64,000 nucleotides of DNA. Source: Mycolicibacterium sp. YH-1. Lineage in GTDB: Bacteria; Actinomycetota; Actinomycetes; Mycobacteriales; Mycobacteriaceae. Made by a program: the position numbers and the translations under genes. Location: assembly GCF_022557175.1 (NCBI RefSeq), contig NZ_CP092915.1, positions 3,720,001 to 3,784,000 of the forward strand, in the 5' to 3' direction. Numbering within the stretch: position 1 is the first letter of the stretch; each line of letters begins with the position of its first letter. Shown piece after piece: positions 42,452 through 53,603 of the stretch. The notes beneath the pieces are model-generated. The model searched no databases, was not told the DNA's origin, and saw only the letters and a list, made by a program, of their open reading frames with translations.

Positions 42452-43211
42452 GACCGTCATCGAGAAGTACGCCGACGCAGACGCTTTGGTCACCGCCGCG
42501 GGTGACCGCCTGGTGGAGGCGATCACGTCCGCGATCGAGGCACGCGGAGCGGCCTACGTGGTCCTCACCGGAGGCGGCACCGGCGTCAAGCTGCTCAAGC
42601 ACGTCGGCAACAACGACGATGACATCGAATGGTCCAAGGTGCACCTGTTCTGGGGTGACGAACGCTACGTGCCCGCCGCCGATGACGACCGCAACGACAA
42701 GCAGGCGCGCGAGGCGCTGCTCGACCACATCGACATTCCAGCGTCCAACGTGCATGCGATGCCCGCCAACGACGGTGAGTTCGGCGATGACATCGACGCC
42801 GCGGCACTGGCCTACGAGCAGGTGCTGGCCGCCAATGCACCGGACGGCGGACCAACACCGAGTTTTGACGTGCATCTGCTCGGCATGGGTGGTGAGGGAC
42901 ACATCAACTCGCTGTTCCCGCACACCGCAGCCGTCCGCGAGACCACTCGCCTGGTCGTCGGCGTCACCGACTCCCCCAAACCGCCGCCCCGGCGGATCAC
43001 CCTGACGTTGCCCGCGGTTGCGCGGTCACGACAGGTGTGGCTGGTGGTTGCGGGCGCCGAGAAGGCCGATGCCGTCGCCGCCGCGGTGAATGGTGCGGCA
43101 CCCGTGGACATCCCGGGCGCAGGCGGTGTCGGACGAGATTTGACGGTATGGCTCCTCGACGAAGCCGCAGCGGCCAAACTCTCGCCCACGCATACTGAAC
43201 ACCATGGCTGA
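42444..43211 (+). CDS. pgl: 6-phosphogluconolactonase
   Basis: The 255-residue DevB-type lactonase has [46 protein letters not shown] and the late [12 protein letters not shown]. It hydrolyses the Zwf product. It overlaps opcA (8 bp) and the next gene (8 bp). Confidence 0.96.
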   Translation: MSETVIEKYADADALVTAAGDRLVEAITSAIEARGAAYVVLTGGGTGVKLLKHVGNNDDDIEWSKVHLFWGDERYVPAADDDRNDKQAREALLDHIDIPASNVHAMPANDGEFGDDIDAAALAYEQVLAANAPDGGPTPSFDVHLLGMGGEGHINSLFPHTAAVRETTRLVVGVTDSPKPPPRRITLTLPAVARSRQVWLVVAGAEKADAVAAAVNGAAPVDIPGAGGVGRDLTVWLLDEAAAAKLSPTHTEHHG

Positions 43212-43581
43212 CACCTCCGGTCGCACACCGCGCCCCCGCACGGGACGCGAACGCATCAAGACACTGACCCAGGCCGCGCTCAACGCCGATGTCACCGTGG
43301 AACAGGTCGACGCGGTCCTCGGCGACCTCGGCGACGCGCTGTCAGACCTGGGTAACTCGACGGTCGCCCTCGACGCCACCCTGGCCCGGTTCAACGAAAC
43401 CATCACGCGCATCGATGAACTGGCGCCTCGTCTCATCGGTGTGGTGGAGCGTCTGGAGGCCATCGTCGATCGCGTCGAGCGCATCGTGGGGCTCGGCGAG
43501 TCAGTGATGGCCCCGTGGGCCGCGACCGAGAATGCGGTGCGTGGCGCGGTGAACGCGGTGCGCAAGAGCACCGGCCTCTAG
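43204..43581 (+). CDS. Small helical protein of unknown function (Rv1444c-like)
   Basis: The 125-residue protein is predominantly helical with heptad-like repeats ([29 protein letters not shown] and [21 protein letters not shown]). It has no membrane segment and a basic N-terminus. By position it is Rv1444c. It overlaps pgl by 8 bp (ATGGCTGA). Function is unknown; it resembles phasin-like or coiled-coil scaffold proteins. Confidence 0.7.
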   Translation: MADTSGRTPRPRTGRERIKTLTQAALNADVTVEQVDAVLGDLGDALSDLGNSTVALDATLARFNETITRIDELAPRLIGVVERLEAIVDRVERIVGLGESVMAPWAATENAVRGAVNAVRKSTGL

Positions 43582-43584
43582 TCG

Positions 43585-44865
43585 GTGCCTGCGCCGCAGG
43601 ACACTCTGCCCACCGCCGTGGGCGTCGGCCTCCCGTGGGATGTCCCCGTGGACGATGCCGTCGCCGCGATCGCCGAGGCCCGTGCCCGCCACGGTGACTC
43701 CTTCGTCGTGGTGAGCGGCGGCAATCACATCCTGTTCACCTTCTCCCCCACCGGCGTCGAATCGTTCTACGCACTGCTCGAGGAGACCGCCAGCAAGGGT
43801 GTGGCCGACTACCTCATGCTGCGGCGCAAGCTGCCCGACGAGATCTTCGCCGGCCGCCGCACACTGCCCGGTTCGCTCTTCCGGCGTGATGACGTGACGT
43901 CCTATTTGACCAACCTCGAACACGCGCTGGACGCGACCGATGCCGAGTTGGGCGATCGCGGGTCGGTGGATCTGTTCGCGCTCACCCGCAGGCTCGGGCA
44001 CCGGATGGGGCTGGCGTCGTGGGGAGCACCGGGCTGCGCGGACGGCGACGCGTTTGAACGCCTGGTCCGCGCGTTCGACACACTCGACGGGTCAGACGCG
44101 TTCGTTCACCCGGATGCGATGGCGGAGGTTGCGGCATCGCAGATGTCCGCTGAGCGCGCGGCACTCGACGATATCGCCGATGTGATCGCAACAGCACTGG
44201 ACCACAGCGATTCCGAGCCCGAGGGCACGCTGTTCGACCGGATCGTGCAGGCCTGGTCCGATGAGTCGCACGACGTGCGACACCGGGGTATTGCGATGGA
44301 TGTCGCGTTGATTCACATCGCGTCGATGTCGAACCTGATGGCCGCCCTCGGCTGGGCGATCGTCGATCTCATCGAGCACCCCGACATCCTGCGCGAGGTC
44401 ATCGCGGGCGACCGTGAGCTGGCCCAGCGCTGCGCACTGGAGAGCACCCGGATGGCGCAGCGTTCGATAATGTCGCGTGCCACTGTGGCCCCAGTGACGT
44501 TCGACACCGGCAACGGCGTGGTGGAGGTCCCTGCGGGGTGGACGATCGCGACACTGCTGCCGCTGCTGAACACCTCGGCCGCGCCGGGGCTGGACTCCTG
44601 GGATCCCGATCATTGGCATCGTCACCGTCTGGCCGACACCACCGCGCTTGCCTCGCCGATGCTGGTAACCGCCTTCGGCCACGGTCGACACACCTGCCCC
44701 GCGCAGCCGTTCTCGCTGTCCGCGATGAGCGCCGCCATGATCCATCTGCTCGGCCGGTACCGATTCGTGCCGGGCTGGCGGACACACCCGCGTCCCGTGC
44801 CGGCACAGATCGGCGGTGTGGCCCGCGCGGCCGACGCGTGCCCGGTCGACTACGAGCGGGCCTGA
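43585..44865 (+). CDS. Cytochrome P450 with non-canonical I-helix
   Basis: The 426-residue protein has the P450 heme loop FGHGRHTCPAQ with C371 as thiolate ligand and the ExxR motif E286-R289 (ALESTRMAQR). The I-helix oxygen-activation motif is not AGxDT: residues 243-251 read IHIASMSNL, so the acid-alcohol pair is replaced by S249-N250. Similar I-helices occur in CYP7/CYP8-type enzymes. The GTG at 43585 is 3 nt after the previous stop, so the gene is part of the NADPH-producing operon. Substrate unknown. Absent at this place in M. tuberculosis. Confidence 0.8.
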   Translation: MPAPQDTLPTAVGVGLPWDVPVDDAVAAIAEARARHGDSFVVVSGGNHILFTFSPTGVESFYALLEETASKGVADYLMLRRKLPDEIFAGRRTLPGSLFRRDDVTSYLTNLEHALDATDAELGDRGSVDLFALTRRLGHRMGLASWGAPGCADGDAFERLVRAFDTLDGSDAFVHPDAMAEVAASQMSAERAALDDIADVIATALDHSDSEPEGTLFDRIVQAWSDESHDVRHRGIAMDVALIHIASMSNLMAALGWAIVDLIEHPDILREVIAGDRELAQRCALESTRMAQRSIMSRATVAPVTFDTGNGVVEVPAGWTIATLLPLLNTSAAPGLDSWDPDHWHRHRLADTTALASPMLVTAFGHGRHTCPAQPFSLSAMSAAMIHLLGRYRFVPGWRTHPRPVPAQIGGVARAADACPVDYERA

Positions 44866-44869
44866 GTTC

Positions 44870-45808
44870 ATGGCCATGCTCGACGTCGGTGACGGCCAGC
44901 AGGTCTACTGGGAGATCGGCGACAACCCGGACGGCATGCCGGTGGTGTGTGTGCACGGCGGGCCGGGAGGTGGCGGAAGTCGCGGCAGCCGGAAACTGTT
45001 TGACCCGTTGGTGTTCCGTCCGGTGATCTTCGACCAGCGCGGGTGCGGTGAGAGCCTGCCGAACGCCGCCGATTCCTCGGTGAGCCTGGCCGAGAACACC
45101 ACGTGGCACCTCGTCGAGGATATGGAACGGCTACGCGAACACATCGGTGTCGACCGATGGATGGTCTACGGCGGATCCTGGGGAGCCACGCTGGCCCTCG
45201 CCTACGCGCAGCGCCACCCCGAGCGCGTCCTCGGCATGCTTCTGGTCGCGGTGACGACGTCGTCCCCGGCCGAGATCGAGTGGCTCTACGGTGGCGCGGC
45301 GCGGTTCCGGCCCGGCGAGTGGGACGCCTTCCGCCGGGGTGCGGGCATCACGACCGCCGAACCCGACACCTACGACCTCATCACCGCCTATCTCGACTTG
45401 GTGAGCAGCCCCGAGGAAGCGGTGCGTGAACGCGCCGCCTACGACTGGTGTGCGTGGGAGGACTCTCTCATCGCCCACGAATCCGATGGGCGGCCGGGGA
45501 GCTACGGGCAACGGATGGGGCCCGACCGCATCGCGTTCGTGCGATTGTGCGCGCACTACTTCGGCAACCGGGCGTGGCTACGGCCCGATCAGCTGATCGA
45601 CGACGTGCACCGGATCGCCCACATTCCCGCCGAACTCGTCCACGGTCGCCACGATCTGAGCTGCCCGCCCGACACCGCCTGGCGACTGGCTCGGGCGTGG
45701 CCGGCCGCCAACCTGCAGATCGTCGAGGACTCCGGGCACACCGGTTCACCGGCATTCGTTCAGGCACTGCGAACCGCGGTCGACCGGCTCGCCGCCCTGC
45801 ACCTCTGA
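44870..45808 (+). CDS. pip: Alpha/beta hydrolase, proline iminopeptidase type
   Basis: The 312-residue protein has HGGPGGGGSRGSRKLFDP, the family oxyanion loop, FDQRGCGES, the nucleophile S103 in YGGSWGATLALAYA, and the acid and base in VHGRHDLSCPP and DSGHTG. It matches S33 proline iminopeptidase, which releases N-terminal proline; other substrates are possible. The ATG is at 44870, 4 nt after the P450, so it is probably co-transcribed. It ends 2 bp before the convergent ppc stop. Confidence 0.9.
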   Translation: MAMLDVGDGQQVYWEIGDNPDGMPVVCVHGGPGGGGSRGSRKLFDPLVFRPVIFDQRGCGESLPNAADSSVSLAENTTWHLVEDMERLREHIGVDRWMVYGGSWGATLALAYAQRHPERVLGMLLVAVTTSSPAEIEWLYGGAARFRPGEWDAFRRGAGITTAEPDTYDLITAYLDLVSSPEEAVRERAAYDWCAWEDSLIAHESDGRPGSYGQRMGPDRIAFVRLCAHYFGNRAWLRPDQLIDDVHRIAHIPAELVHGRHDLSCPPDTAWRLARAWPAANLQIVEDSGHTGSPAFVQALRTAVDRLAALHL

Positions 45809-45810
45809 CG

Positions 45811-48648
45811 CTATCCGCTGTTGCGCAACGCGGTCGCCAGCCCGCTCATGGTGAGCAGGATGCCGCGCTGCACGAGTTCCTCGGCGTCGCCCGCGCGGAA
45901 GCGGCGCAACAGTTCGACCTGCAGGTGATTGAGCGGTTCCAGGTACGGGAACCGGTTGAACACCGACCGCGCGAGCGCCGGGTTGTCGGCGAGCAGATCG
46001 TCCTGACCGGTGATCAGCTTGTGCATGCGCAGGGTGCGGCGGTACTCGTCGACGATCTTGTCGAAGACCCTGTGCCGCAACGCGTCATCGTCGACCAGTT
46101 CGGAGTAGCGCGCCGCCAGACCCATATCGGCCTTGGCCATCACCTGGGCCATGTTGGACAGCACGGTGCGGAAGAACGGCCAGCGTGCGTACAGGCTCTG
46201 GAGCACCTCGATGCGCGCCTGCGGGGTTTCGGGGCCTGCGGCGATCCACTCCTCGAACGCCGTACCCGTGCCGTACCAGCCAGGCAGCATCACTCGCGAC
46301 TGGCTCCAGGCCAGCACCCACGGTATGGCGCGCAGGTCGGAGATCGCCGTGGTGGGCTTGCGGGAGGCGGGTCTGCTCCCGATGTTGAGCGCACCAATCT
46401 CACTGACCGGCGTGGACTCCTTGAAGTACTCCACGAAACCCGGTGTCTCGTGCACCAATTCGGAATAGGACCGCTGTGCTCTTGCGGCCAGATCGTCGAG
46501 CACCGCGTAGGCGGGCTCGGCCTCGTCTCCCAGGCCCTCAACGTCGAGCAGTGTCGATTCGAGTGTCGCGGCCAGAAGCGTCTCGAGGTTGCGGTGGGCT
46601 GCGCGCGGCTCGGCGTACTTGGCCGCGATGACCTCACCCTGCTCGGTGATCCGCAGCGAACCCTGCACCGCTCCGGGCGGCTGCGCGAGGATGGCGTCAT
46701 AACTGGGACCACCTCCGCGACCCACGGTGCCGCCGCGGCCGTGGAACAGCCGCAACCGGATCCCGGTCTTGCTGGCCGACTCCACCAGGTCCAGCTCGGC
46801 GCGATAGAGCGCCCAGTTCGCCGCGAGGTAGCCGCCGTCCTTGTTCGAGTCGGAGTAGCCGAGCATCACCTCCTGGTGCTCGCCGCGGGCGTGCACCAGT
46901 GCGCGATACAGCGGGAGGTCGAGGGCGGCTTCGAGTATCGACGAGCCGCGCTGCAGATCGTCGATGGTCTCGAACAGCGGCACGATGCCGACGGGGCAGT
47001 ACACCCCTCCCGCAGGAGCCGCTCCGGCGGCGACCTCGCCTTGGGACGCGTCGAGTAGGCCTGCCTCCTTCAACAGGATCGCCGCCTCGAGCATGTCCGA
47101 CACCGACTGACACATCGAGATGATGTAGTTCGGCACCGCCTTGGGCCCGAACACCCGCACCGCCCGGCTCGCGGCCGCCACGATGTCGAGTTCCTTGCGG
47201 GCGAGCTCGGAGAGCTCAGCGCCCGCGCCGACGAGCGGTCTGCGAGTGGCGAGTTCGGCGACCAGTACCTCGATGCGCTGCTCCTCGGGCAGCGATCGGT
47301 AGTCGGCGTGCACTCCCGCCCACGCCAGCAGTTCGGCGACGACCTCCTCGTGCACGTCGGAGTTCTGCCGCATGTCGAGGCCGGACAGGTGAAAGCCGAA
47401 GACCCGCACGGCCTCCCGCAGCCGGGCCAGCCGATCGTCGGCCAGCAGCACGCTCCCGTTGGACCGCAGTGAGCTGTCCACGACGTCGAGGTCGGCCAGA
47501 AACTCCCCCGGCGTCTCGTATCGCGGCACGTCGAGGGCCAGGAGACGCTCCGGTTGGCGGTCGAGAATCTCCGCGGCCGTCGCGGTGAGCCGGCCGTGGA
47601 TCACCCGCAGGGCTCGCCGGTAGGGCTCGTCGGCCCGCGCCGGTTCGGCGCACGCGTCGGCCAGGGCAGCCAGTTCGTCGCTGATCGACACCAGCCGCAC
47701 CGACATCGACAGCTCCTCCTCCAGCGAGGTGAGCTCGTCAAAGTAGTGCGCAAGCGCCGTGTGGGCCGCGCTTCCGGTCGCCAGTCGCACCACCTCGGCG
47801 GTGACGTTCGGATTGCCGTCGCGGTCACCGCCGATCCAGGACCCCGGCGCCAGGATCGGCTCGTCCAGGATGTGCGCGTCGGGCCAGCGCGCCTGCAGCG
47901 CGGCGCGCACCTCAGCGTTGACCGCAGGGATGACCTCGAAGAAGGCTGCCGGGTAGTACCGCAGACCGGTCTCGATCTCGTCCTGGATCTTCAACCGCGA
48001 CAGCCGGATCAGCGCCGTCTGCCACAGCACCAGAATGTTGCGGCGAAGCTCGAGTTCAATGCTGCGACCGTCGTCGGTACGGGTGTGACCCTGGGCGTGC
48101 AGACGCATCAGCTCGGTGACGCGGTGCTGGGTGTCGAAAACGGTGCGGCGGCGCGTCTCGGTGGGGTGCGCGGTGATCACGGGTGACACCAGCGCACCGG
48201 TGAGCGCGTCGGCGACCGTGGCGGCGTCCAGGTCGGCCGACTCCAGCTTCAGGTACGTCGCCGCCAGGCTGCTGTCCTGCGGCGGTTCGCCCGCCGCGAC
48301 GTGGACGGCTCGTCGACGCTCCCGGTGGATGTCCTCGGCGACGTTGGCGAGCAGGGCGAAGTGTGTGAAGGCACGGATGACGGGGATGGCCTGGTGGATG
48401 TCGATGTCGTCGAACAGACCCGCGAGTTCGCTGCGGTCGATCTCGGACCGGCGAACCCGGAACGACTCGACCCGGGCACGCTCGACGAGGTCGAACACCG
48501 CTTCGCCACTCTGCTCGCGGACGGTGTCGCCCAGGATCGTGCCGAGTAGCCGAATGTCCTCCCGCATCGGCTCGGTGGCCTCACGACCGACCTCGGTGCG
48601 ACGTACCGAGCCGATGGGTTCGAGACTGATGTCCGCGCCGTCTGCCAT
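45811..48648 (-). CDS. ppc: Phosphoenolpyruvate carboxylase
   Basis: The 945-residue enzyme makes oxaloacetate from PEP and bicarbonate. It has [17 protein letters not shown] (catalytic histidine), [36 protein letters not shown] and the C-terminal RNSG. The ATG at 48648 lies 6 nt after GATACT, so it is probably leaderless; the frame is open to 48708. It lies divergent from an mmpL gene. M. tuberculosis lacks this gene to my knowledge. Confidence 0.96.
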   Translation of the reverse strand: MADGADISLEPIGSVRRTEVGREATEPMREDIRLLGTILGDTVREQSGEAVFDLVERARVESFRVRRSEIDRSELAGLFDDIDIHQAIPVIRAFTHFALLANVAEDIHRERRRAVHVAAGEPPQDSSLAATYLKLESADLDAATVADALTGALVSPVITAHPTETRRRTVFDTQHRVTELMRLHAQGHTRTDDGRSIELELRRNILVLWQTALIRLSRLKIQDEIETGLRYYPAAFFEVIPAVNAEVRAALQARWPDAHILDEPILAPGSWIGGDRDGNPNVTAEVVRLATGSAAHTALAHYFDELTSLEEELSMSVRLVSISDELAALADACAEPARADEPYRRALRVIHGRLTATAAEILDRQPERLLALDVPRYETPGEFLADLDVVDSSLRSNGSVLLADDRLARLREAVRVFGFHLSGLDMRQNSDVHEEVVAELLAWAGVHADYRSLPEEQRIEVLVAELATRRPLVGAGAELSELARKELDIVAAASRAVRVFGPKAVPNYIISMCQSVSDMLEAAILLKEAGLLDASQGEVAAGAAPAGGVYCPVGIVPLFETIDDLQRGSSILEAALDLPLYRALVHARGEHQEVMLGYSDSNKDGGYLAANWALYRAELDLVESASKTGIRLRLFHGRGGTVGRGGGPSYDAILAQPPGAVQGSLRITEQGEVIAAKYAEPRAAHRNLETLLAATLESTLLDVEGLGDEAEPAYAVLDDLAARAQRSYSELVHETPGFVEYFKESTPVSEIGALNIGSRPASRKPTTAISDLRAIPWVLAWSQSRVMLPGWYGTGTAFEEWIAAGPETPQARIEVLQSLYARWPFFRTVLSNMAQVMAKADMGLAARYSELVDDDALRHRVFDKIVDEYRRTLRMHKLITGQDDLLADNPALARSVFNRFPYLEPLNHLQVELLRRFRAGDAEELVQRGILLTMSGLATALRNSG

Positions 48649-48654
48649 GCGTCC

Positions 48655-48660
48655 AGTATC
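48655..48660 (-). promoter_or_regulatory. ppc -10 element (leaderless)
   Basis: GATACT on the minus strand ends 6 nt before ATG 48648. Confidence 0.5.
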
Positions 48661-48744
48661 GGTGTGCGCGGAACCCGTCGCAGGGCGAGGGTCCACGGCG
48701 CCTGGCAATTACCTGTGAATGTGCTGTGAGCTGCGAGGATGGGT

Positions 48745-48769
48745 GGTCGCGCCCGACGGTCGCGCCCGA
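48745..48769. repeat. Tandem 12-bp direct repeat before the mmpL promoter
   Basis: GGTCGCGCCCGA occurs at 48745-48756 and 48758-48769 and abuts the -35 box at 48770. It could bind an activator or repressor. Confidence 0.7.
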
Positions 48770-48799
48770 TTGACAGCAGACACTTTGACAGGCTAGATA
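48770..48799 (+). promoter_or_regulatory. mmpL promoter
   Basis: TTGACA (48770-48775), 18-nt spacer and TAGATA (48794-48799): an almost consensus housekeeping promoter. The leader to GTG 48880 is about 75 nt and has a CCTCCG/CGGAGG hairpin (48838-48854). Confidence 0.65.
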
Positions 48800-48879
48800 G
48801 ATGACGCGCGACGGCGCACCGTGTGACGCGTCGGCCTCCTCCGGCCCACGGAGGACGGCCTGATCTAGGGGGCAAGCGA

Positions 48880-51795
48880 GTGGACGTCGAGTCGAGTCCA
48901 GGGCATTCGAAGGCAGCGCATTCGAAGCCCGAGCGACCGAGGATCGCGCGGGCCATCCACCTCCTGGCAGTCCCCATCGTGCTCGGCTGGCTGGCACTGA
49001 CGGTGTTCACCAATGTCGCCGTACCGTCGCTTGAGGAGGTCGGCCAAGCGCACACGGTGTCGATGAACGCCAAGGACGCACCGTCGATGGTGTCGATGAA
49101 GCAGATCGGCAGCAACTTCGAGGAGTTCGACTCCGACAGCAGCGCGATGATCATCCTGGAGGGCGAGCAGCCGCTGGGGGCCGACGCCCATCGCTTCTAC
49201 GACGAGCTGGTCAAGAAGCTCCAGGACGACACGGTTCACGTCGAGCACGTGGCGGACTTCTGGAGTGATCCGCTGACGGCCTCGGGCTCGCAGAGCAATG
49301 ACTCCAAATCCGCCTACGTCCAGATCTATCTGCGCGGCAACATGGGCGAGACGCTGTCCAACGAATCGGTCGACGCCGTCCGCTCCATCGTTGACGAGAC
49401 ACCTGCGCCGCCGGGCATCAAGGCGTACGTCACCGGTGGCGCGGCGCTGACGGCGGATCAACACCACGCCGGTGACAAGAGCATGATCAAGGTCACCGTC
49501 ATCACCCTTCTCGTGATCGCCGGCATGCTCCTTGTCGTCTACCGATCCTTCGCCACCATGATCCTGGTGCTGCTGATGGTGTTCGTCGAGCTCGGGGCCG
49601 CCCGTGGCATCGTCGCGTTCCTCAGCTACTACGAGATCATCGGGCTGTCGACGTTCGCGACAAGCCTGTTGACGCTCATGGTGATTGCGGCGGGAACCGA
49701 CTACGCCATCTTCGCCATCGGCCGATACCAGGAGGCGCGCGGCGCGGGTGAGGACCGAGAGTCCGCCTTCTACACCATGTTCGGCGGCACCGCCCACGTC
49801 GTGCTGGGGTCAGGTCTGACCATCGCCGGCGCCATGCTGTGCCTGTCCTTCACTCGACTGCCGTACTTCCAGACCATGGGCGTGCCATGCGCGGTGGGCA
49901 CGTTCGTCGCCGTCATCGCCGCGCTGACCCTGGGGCCCGCGGTGATCCTGCTGGGCGGACGCTTCGGCCTCTTCGAACCCAAGCGCAGCATCCGGTCGCG
50001 TGGCTGGCGCCGGGTGGGCACCGTCGTCGTCAGGTGGCCCGGCCCAATTCTGGTCGCGACCATCGCCCTGGCCCTTGTCGGCCTGCTCACGCTGCCCGGC
50101 TACGCGACCAACTATGACAACCGCGTCTACGTGCCCGCTGACATGCCGGCCAACCTCGGCTACGCCGTCGCGGACCGGCACTTCGACACCGCCCGGATGA
50201 ATCCGGAACTGCTGATGGTCCAGAGCGATCACGACCTGCGGAACTCCACCGACTTCCTCGTCATCGACAAGATCGCCAAGACGATCTTCAAGACCCCGGG
50301 CATCGCGCGGGTCCAGACCATCACGCGGCCCGAGGGTAAGCCGATCGAGCACACCACGATCCCGTTCATGCTCAGCATGCAGGGCACCACGCAGACGCTC
50401 AACGACAAGTACACCCAGGACCGCAACGCCGACATGCTGGTGCAGGCCGACGAGATGCAGCGCAACGTCGACACCATGGAGAAGATGTCGAGCCTGATGA
50501 CGCAGATGGCCGACGTCACTCACCAGATGGTGGCTCAGACCAGGAACATGACGATCGACGTCGCCGAATTGCGCGACAACATCGCCAATTTCGACGACTT
50601 CTTCCGTCCGATGCGCAACTTCTTCTACTGGGAACCGCACTGCTACAACATCCCCGGCTGCTGGGCGATCCGATCCATCTTCGACACGCTTGACGGCATC
50701 AACACCATGACCGACGACATCCAGGCACTGCTTCCAGACCTGGAACGCCTCGATTCGCTGATGCCTCAACTGGTCACACTGCTGCCTCAGCAGATCGAGA
50801 CCATGAGGTCGATGAAGGACATGATGCTGCGGCAGTACGCCACGCAGCAGGGCCAGCAGCTTCGGCAGCAAGAGGCCTCGGAGAACTCGACCGCGATGGG
50901 CGACGCCTTCGATCAGGCTCGCAACGACGACTCGTTCTACCTGCCGCCGGAGATCTTCGACAATGAGGACTTCAAACGCGGTATCAAGAACTTCATCTCA
51001 CCCGACGGCAAGTCGGTCCGGTTCATCATCAGCCACGAGGGCGACCCGGCGACGTCGGAGGGCATATCGCACGTCGACAAGATCAGGACCGCAGCCAAGG
51101 AGGCCATCAAGGGCACTCCGCTGGAGGGCTCCACGATCTACCTGGCCGGCACCGCCGCCACCTACAAGGACATGCGGGACGGGGCGCACTACGACCTGCT
51201 GATCGCCGGAATCGCCGCGGTGACACTGATCTTCATCATCATGCTGGTCATCACGCGCAGTGTGGTCGCATCGGCGACGATCGTCGGCACGGTGCTGCTG
51301 TCCCTCGGCGCGTCGTTCGGCCTATCGGTGCTCCTCTGGCAGCACCTCATCGGTCTGGAACTGCACTGGATGGTGCTGCCGATGTCCGTCATCCTGCTTC
51401 TGGCGGTGGGGTCTGACTACAACCTGTTGCTTGTCTCGCGGCTCAAGGAGGAGCTGCCCGGTGGCCTGAAGACCGGCATCATCCGCGCGATGGAGGGCAC
51501 CGGCTCGGTCGTCACCTCGGCCGGCCTCGTCTTCGCGGCCACCATGGCGACATTCGCCTTCAGCGATCTGAAGGTCATGGCCCAGGTCGGCACCACCATT
51601 GCGCTGGGGCTGCTGTTCGACACGCTGATCGTGCGATCGTTCATGACCCCGGCCATCGCGTCGCTTCTGGGGCGCTGGTTCTGGTGGCCGCAGATCGTCA
51701 GGACCCGCCTTCACCGCGGGTGGCCCAAGGTCCCCGATCCCGACAGGGACGCAGACCCGGACAAGGACACCACCTCCGTCACCGCAGGGGTGTGA
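48880..51795 (+). CDS. MmpL-family RND transporter
   Basis: The 971-residue protein has 12 membrane helices and two large periplasmic loops. It carries the proton-relay Asp-Tyr pairs D274-Y275 (AAGTDYAIF) and D846-Y847 ([10 protein letters not shown]). The second loop has a coiled-coil region (about 510-640, [26 protein letters not shown]), as in MmpL4/MmpL5. It exports lipids or siderophores across the inner membrane. No mmpS gene lies beside it. GTG 48880 has AGGGGG upstream. Confidence 0.92.
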   Translation: MDVESSPGHSKAAHSKPERPRIARAIHLLAVPIVLGWLALTVFTNVAVPSLEEVGQAHTVSMNAKDAPSMVSMKQIGSNFEEFDSDSSAMIILEGEQPLGADAHRFYDELVKKLQDDTVHVEHVADFWSDPLTASGSQSNDSKSAYVQIYLRGNMGETLSNESVDAVRSIVDETPAPPGIKAYVTGGAALTADQHHAGDKSMIKVTVITLLVIAGMLLVVYRSFATMILVLLMVFVELGAARGIVAFLSYYEIIGLSTFATSLLTLMVIAAGTDYAIFAIGRYQEARGAGEDRESAFYTMFGGTAHVVLGSGLTIAGAMLCLSFTRLPYFQTMGVPCAVGTFVAVIAALTLGPAVILLGGRFGLFEPKRSIRSRGWRRVGTVVVRWPGPILVATIALALVGLLTLPGYATNYDNRVYVPADMPANLGYAVADRHFDTARMNPELLMVQSDHDLRNSTDFLVIDKIAKTIFKTPGIARVQTITRPEGKPIEHTTIPFMLSMQGTTQTLNDKYTQDRNADMLVQADEMQRNVDTMEKMSSLMTQMADVTHQMVAQTRNMTIDVAELRDNIANFDDFFRPMRNFFYWEPHCYNIPGCWAIRSIFDTLDGINTMTDDIQALLPDLERLDSLMPQLVTLLPQQIETMRSMKDMMLRQYATQQGQQLRQQEASENSTAMGDAFDQARNDDSFYLPPEIFDNEDFKRGIKNFISPDGKSVRFIISHEGDPATSEGISHVDKIRTAAKEAIKGTPLEGSTIYLAGTAATYKDMRDGAHYDLLIAGIAAVTLIFIIMLVITRSVVASATIVGTVLLSLGASFGLSVLLWQHLIGLELHWMVLPMSVILLLAVGSDYNLLLVSRLKEELPGGLKTGIIRAMEGTGSVVTSAGLVFAATMATFAFSDLKVMAQVGTTIALGLLFDTLIVRSFMTPAIASLLGRWFWWPQIVRTRLHRGWPKVPDPDRDADPDKDTTSVTAGV

Positions 51796-51879
51796 CGGGG
51801 CCTCACGGGCCCGACACCGAATTCTGTTGCACGAAGCGCGGTTTTATGTCCTCTGCGGCAGGCCGATAGCGTCGGATTC

Positions 51880-53331
51880 ATGGAGCGAAGTTTTCAGTCG
51901 GCCGAAGATCTCGCGACGGCGTTGCGTGCCGGTGAGGTGACATCGGTGGAACTGACCGAGGAGGCGATCGCCCGCATCGAGCGGGACGACAACGCGATCA
52001 ACTCGGTCTGTGTGCCGGACTTTGATCGTGCGCGGGTCGCCGCACGCGGTGCCGACCAGGCGCGCGCTCGCGGCGAGGATCGGCCGCTGCTCGGTATCCC
52101 CGTGACGGTCAAGGAGTCCTACAACATCGCCGGGCTGCCCACGACCTGGGGCATGCCCCTGCACAGGAACTACATGCCGGCCGAGGACGCAGTCCAAGTG
52201 GCGCGGCTCAAGGCCGCTGGCGCGGTGGTGCTCGGTAAGACCAATGTGCCGTTCATGCTGCAAGATCTGCAGAGCTTCAATGCGATCTACGGCACCACCA
52301 ACAACCCGTGGGATCACGATCGCACGGCGGGCGGATCCTCCGGTGGATCAGCGGCTGCCCTGGCGTCCGGATTCGGCGCGTTGTCCATCGGCTCGGACAT
52401 GGCCGGCTCACTGCGCACCCCCGCGCATTTCTGCGGCATCTACGCACACAAGCCCACACTCGGGCTGGTGGCCGACCGCGGTATGGTCCCGCCGCCCGCA
52501 CCTGCATTGCCTGCCGTCGGCGACCTAGCGGTCGTCGGTCCGATGGCACGCACTGCCCGCGACGTCGCGCTGCTGTTGGACGTGATGGCTGGACCGGACC
52601 CGCTGACACTGGGTGTTGCGTTCGACTTGGCTCTGCCGCCAGCGCGCCACGCACGGCTGTGCGACTTCCGTGTCCTGGTCCTCGACGAGCATCCGCTCAT
52701 TGCGACCGGGTCCGCTGTGCGAGCGGCCGTGGATCGGGTCGCCGACGCGCTTGTCGACGGCGGCGCGACGGTCCAACGGCACAGTCCGCTGCTACCTGAC
52801 CTGGTCGAAGCCGCCACGCTCTACATCGAGCTACTGACGTCGTATGCCGCCGCGAGTTATCCCGTGGAGAAGTACGAACAGCTGCGGACCGACGCCGCTG
52901 GACTGAACCCTGACGAACGGGAATTCGACACGGCGTGGTTGCGCGGCCCGGTGTTCAGCCACCGCGACTGGATCGAGGCGAACAACCGTCGCGAACTCCA
53001 CCGCCACCGCTGGCGCCAGCTCTTCGCCCAGTTCGACGCCGTGGTGTGCCCGATAACGCCCACTCCCGCGTTCCCCCACGACCACGACCTCACCCTGGCG
53101 GAGCGGCACATCGACATCGACGGCGTCGAGTACCCGTTCGCCGACCAATTCGTCTGGGCCGGCCTGGCGACCATGCCCGGCCTGCCCGCCACCGCCATAC
53201 CAGCGGGACGCTCACCCGAGGGCCTACCGGTGGGAGTTCAGCTCATCGGCCCGATGTTCGAGGACCGCACCCCACTGCGGCTGGCCGAACTACTGGAACA
53301 GAGCATCGGCGGCTTCCACCCACCGAAATAG
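51880..53331 (+). CDS. Amidase-signature family enzyme
   Basis: The 483-residue protein has the Ser-cisSer-Lys triad: K78 (IPVTVKESYN), the GGSSGGSAAA loop (151-160) and S177 (GSDMAGSLRTPA). It hydrolyses an amide; the substrate is unknown. The length matches the family. ATG 51880 lies 7 nt after TAGCGT, so a leaderless start is possible. Confidence 0.9.
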   Translation: MERSFQSAEDLATALRAGEVTSVELTEEAIARIERDDNAINSVCVPDFDRARVAARGADQARARGEDRPLLGIPVTVKESYNIAGLPTTWGMPLHRNYMPAEDAVQVARLKAAGAVVLGKTNVPFMLQDLQSFNAIYGTTNNPWDHDRTAGGSSGGSAAALASGFGALSIGSDMAGSLRTPAHFCGIYAHKPTLGLVADRGMVPPPAPALPAVGDLAVVGPMARTARDVALLLDVMAGPDPLTLGVAFDLALPPARHARLCDFRVLVLDEHPLIATGSAVRAAVDRVADALVDGGATVQRHSPLLPDLVEAATLYIELLTSYAAASYPVEKYEQLRTDAAGLNPDEREFDTAWLRGPVFSHRDWIEANNRRELHRHRWRQLFAQFDAVVCPITPTPAFPHDHDLTLAERHIDIDGVEYPFADQFVWAGLATMPGLPATAIPAGRSPEGLPVGVQLIGPMFEDRTPLRLAELLEQSIGGFHPPK

Positions 53332-53359
53332 GGTGCGCCAGCGGCCGTGGTCAGTGCAG

Positions 53360-53596
53360 CTAGACGCCGTACTTGATCTGCAGTCCAACGCCGATGATCG
53401 ACACCAGCCAGATGCCGGTGACGAAGTAGGTCAACCGGTCCAGGTTCTTCTCGACCACGGTCGAGCCCGAGAGGCTGGACTGCACGCCGCCACCGAACAG
53501 GGTTGACAGGCCGCCACCCTTGGCACGGTGCAGTAACACCAGCAACACCACCAACAGGCTGGTGACGACGAGGGTGATCTGCAGAGCCAGGAACAT
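53360..53596 (-). CDS. secG: SecG preprotein translocase subunit
   Basis: The 78-residue protein has two membrane helices (about 4-22 and 52-72) around a cytoplasmic loop with LLHRAKGGGLSTLFGGG. It is part of SecYEG. A TACTCT box ends 7 nt before ATG 53596, so it is probably leaderless. It lies downstream of tpiA with an 83-bp gap. Confidence 0.95.
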   Translation of the reverse strand: MFLALQITLVVTSLLVVLLVLLHRAKGGGLSTLFGGGVQSSLSGSTVVEKNLDRLTYFVTGIWLVSIIGVGLQIKYGV

Positions 53597-53603
53597 GGCG
53601 ACC

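Noticed and set aside
41540-43211. Frameshift between zwf, opcA and pgl
   Set aside because: The overlaps (ATGA and 8 bp) are normal translational coupling; each protein is full length with its family motifs.
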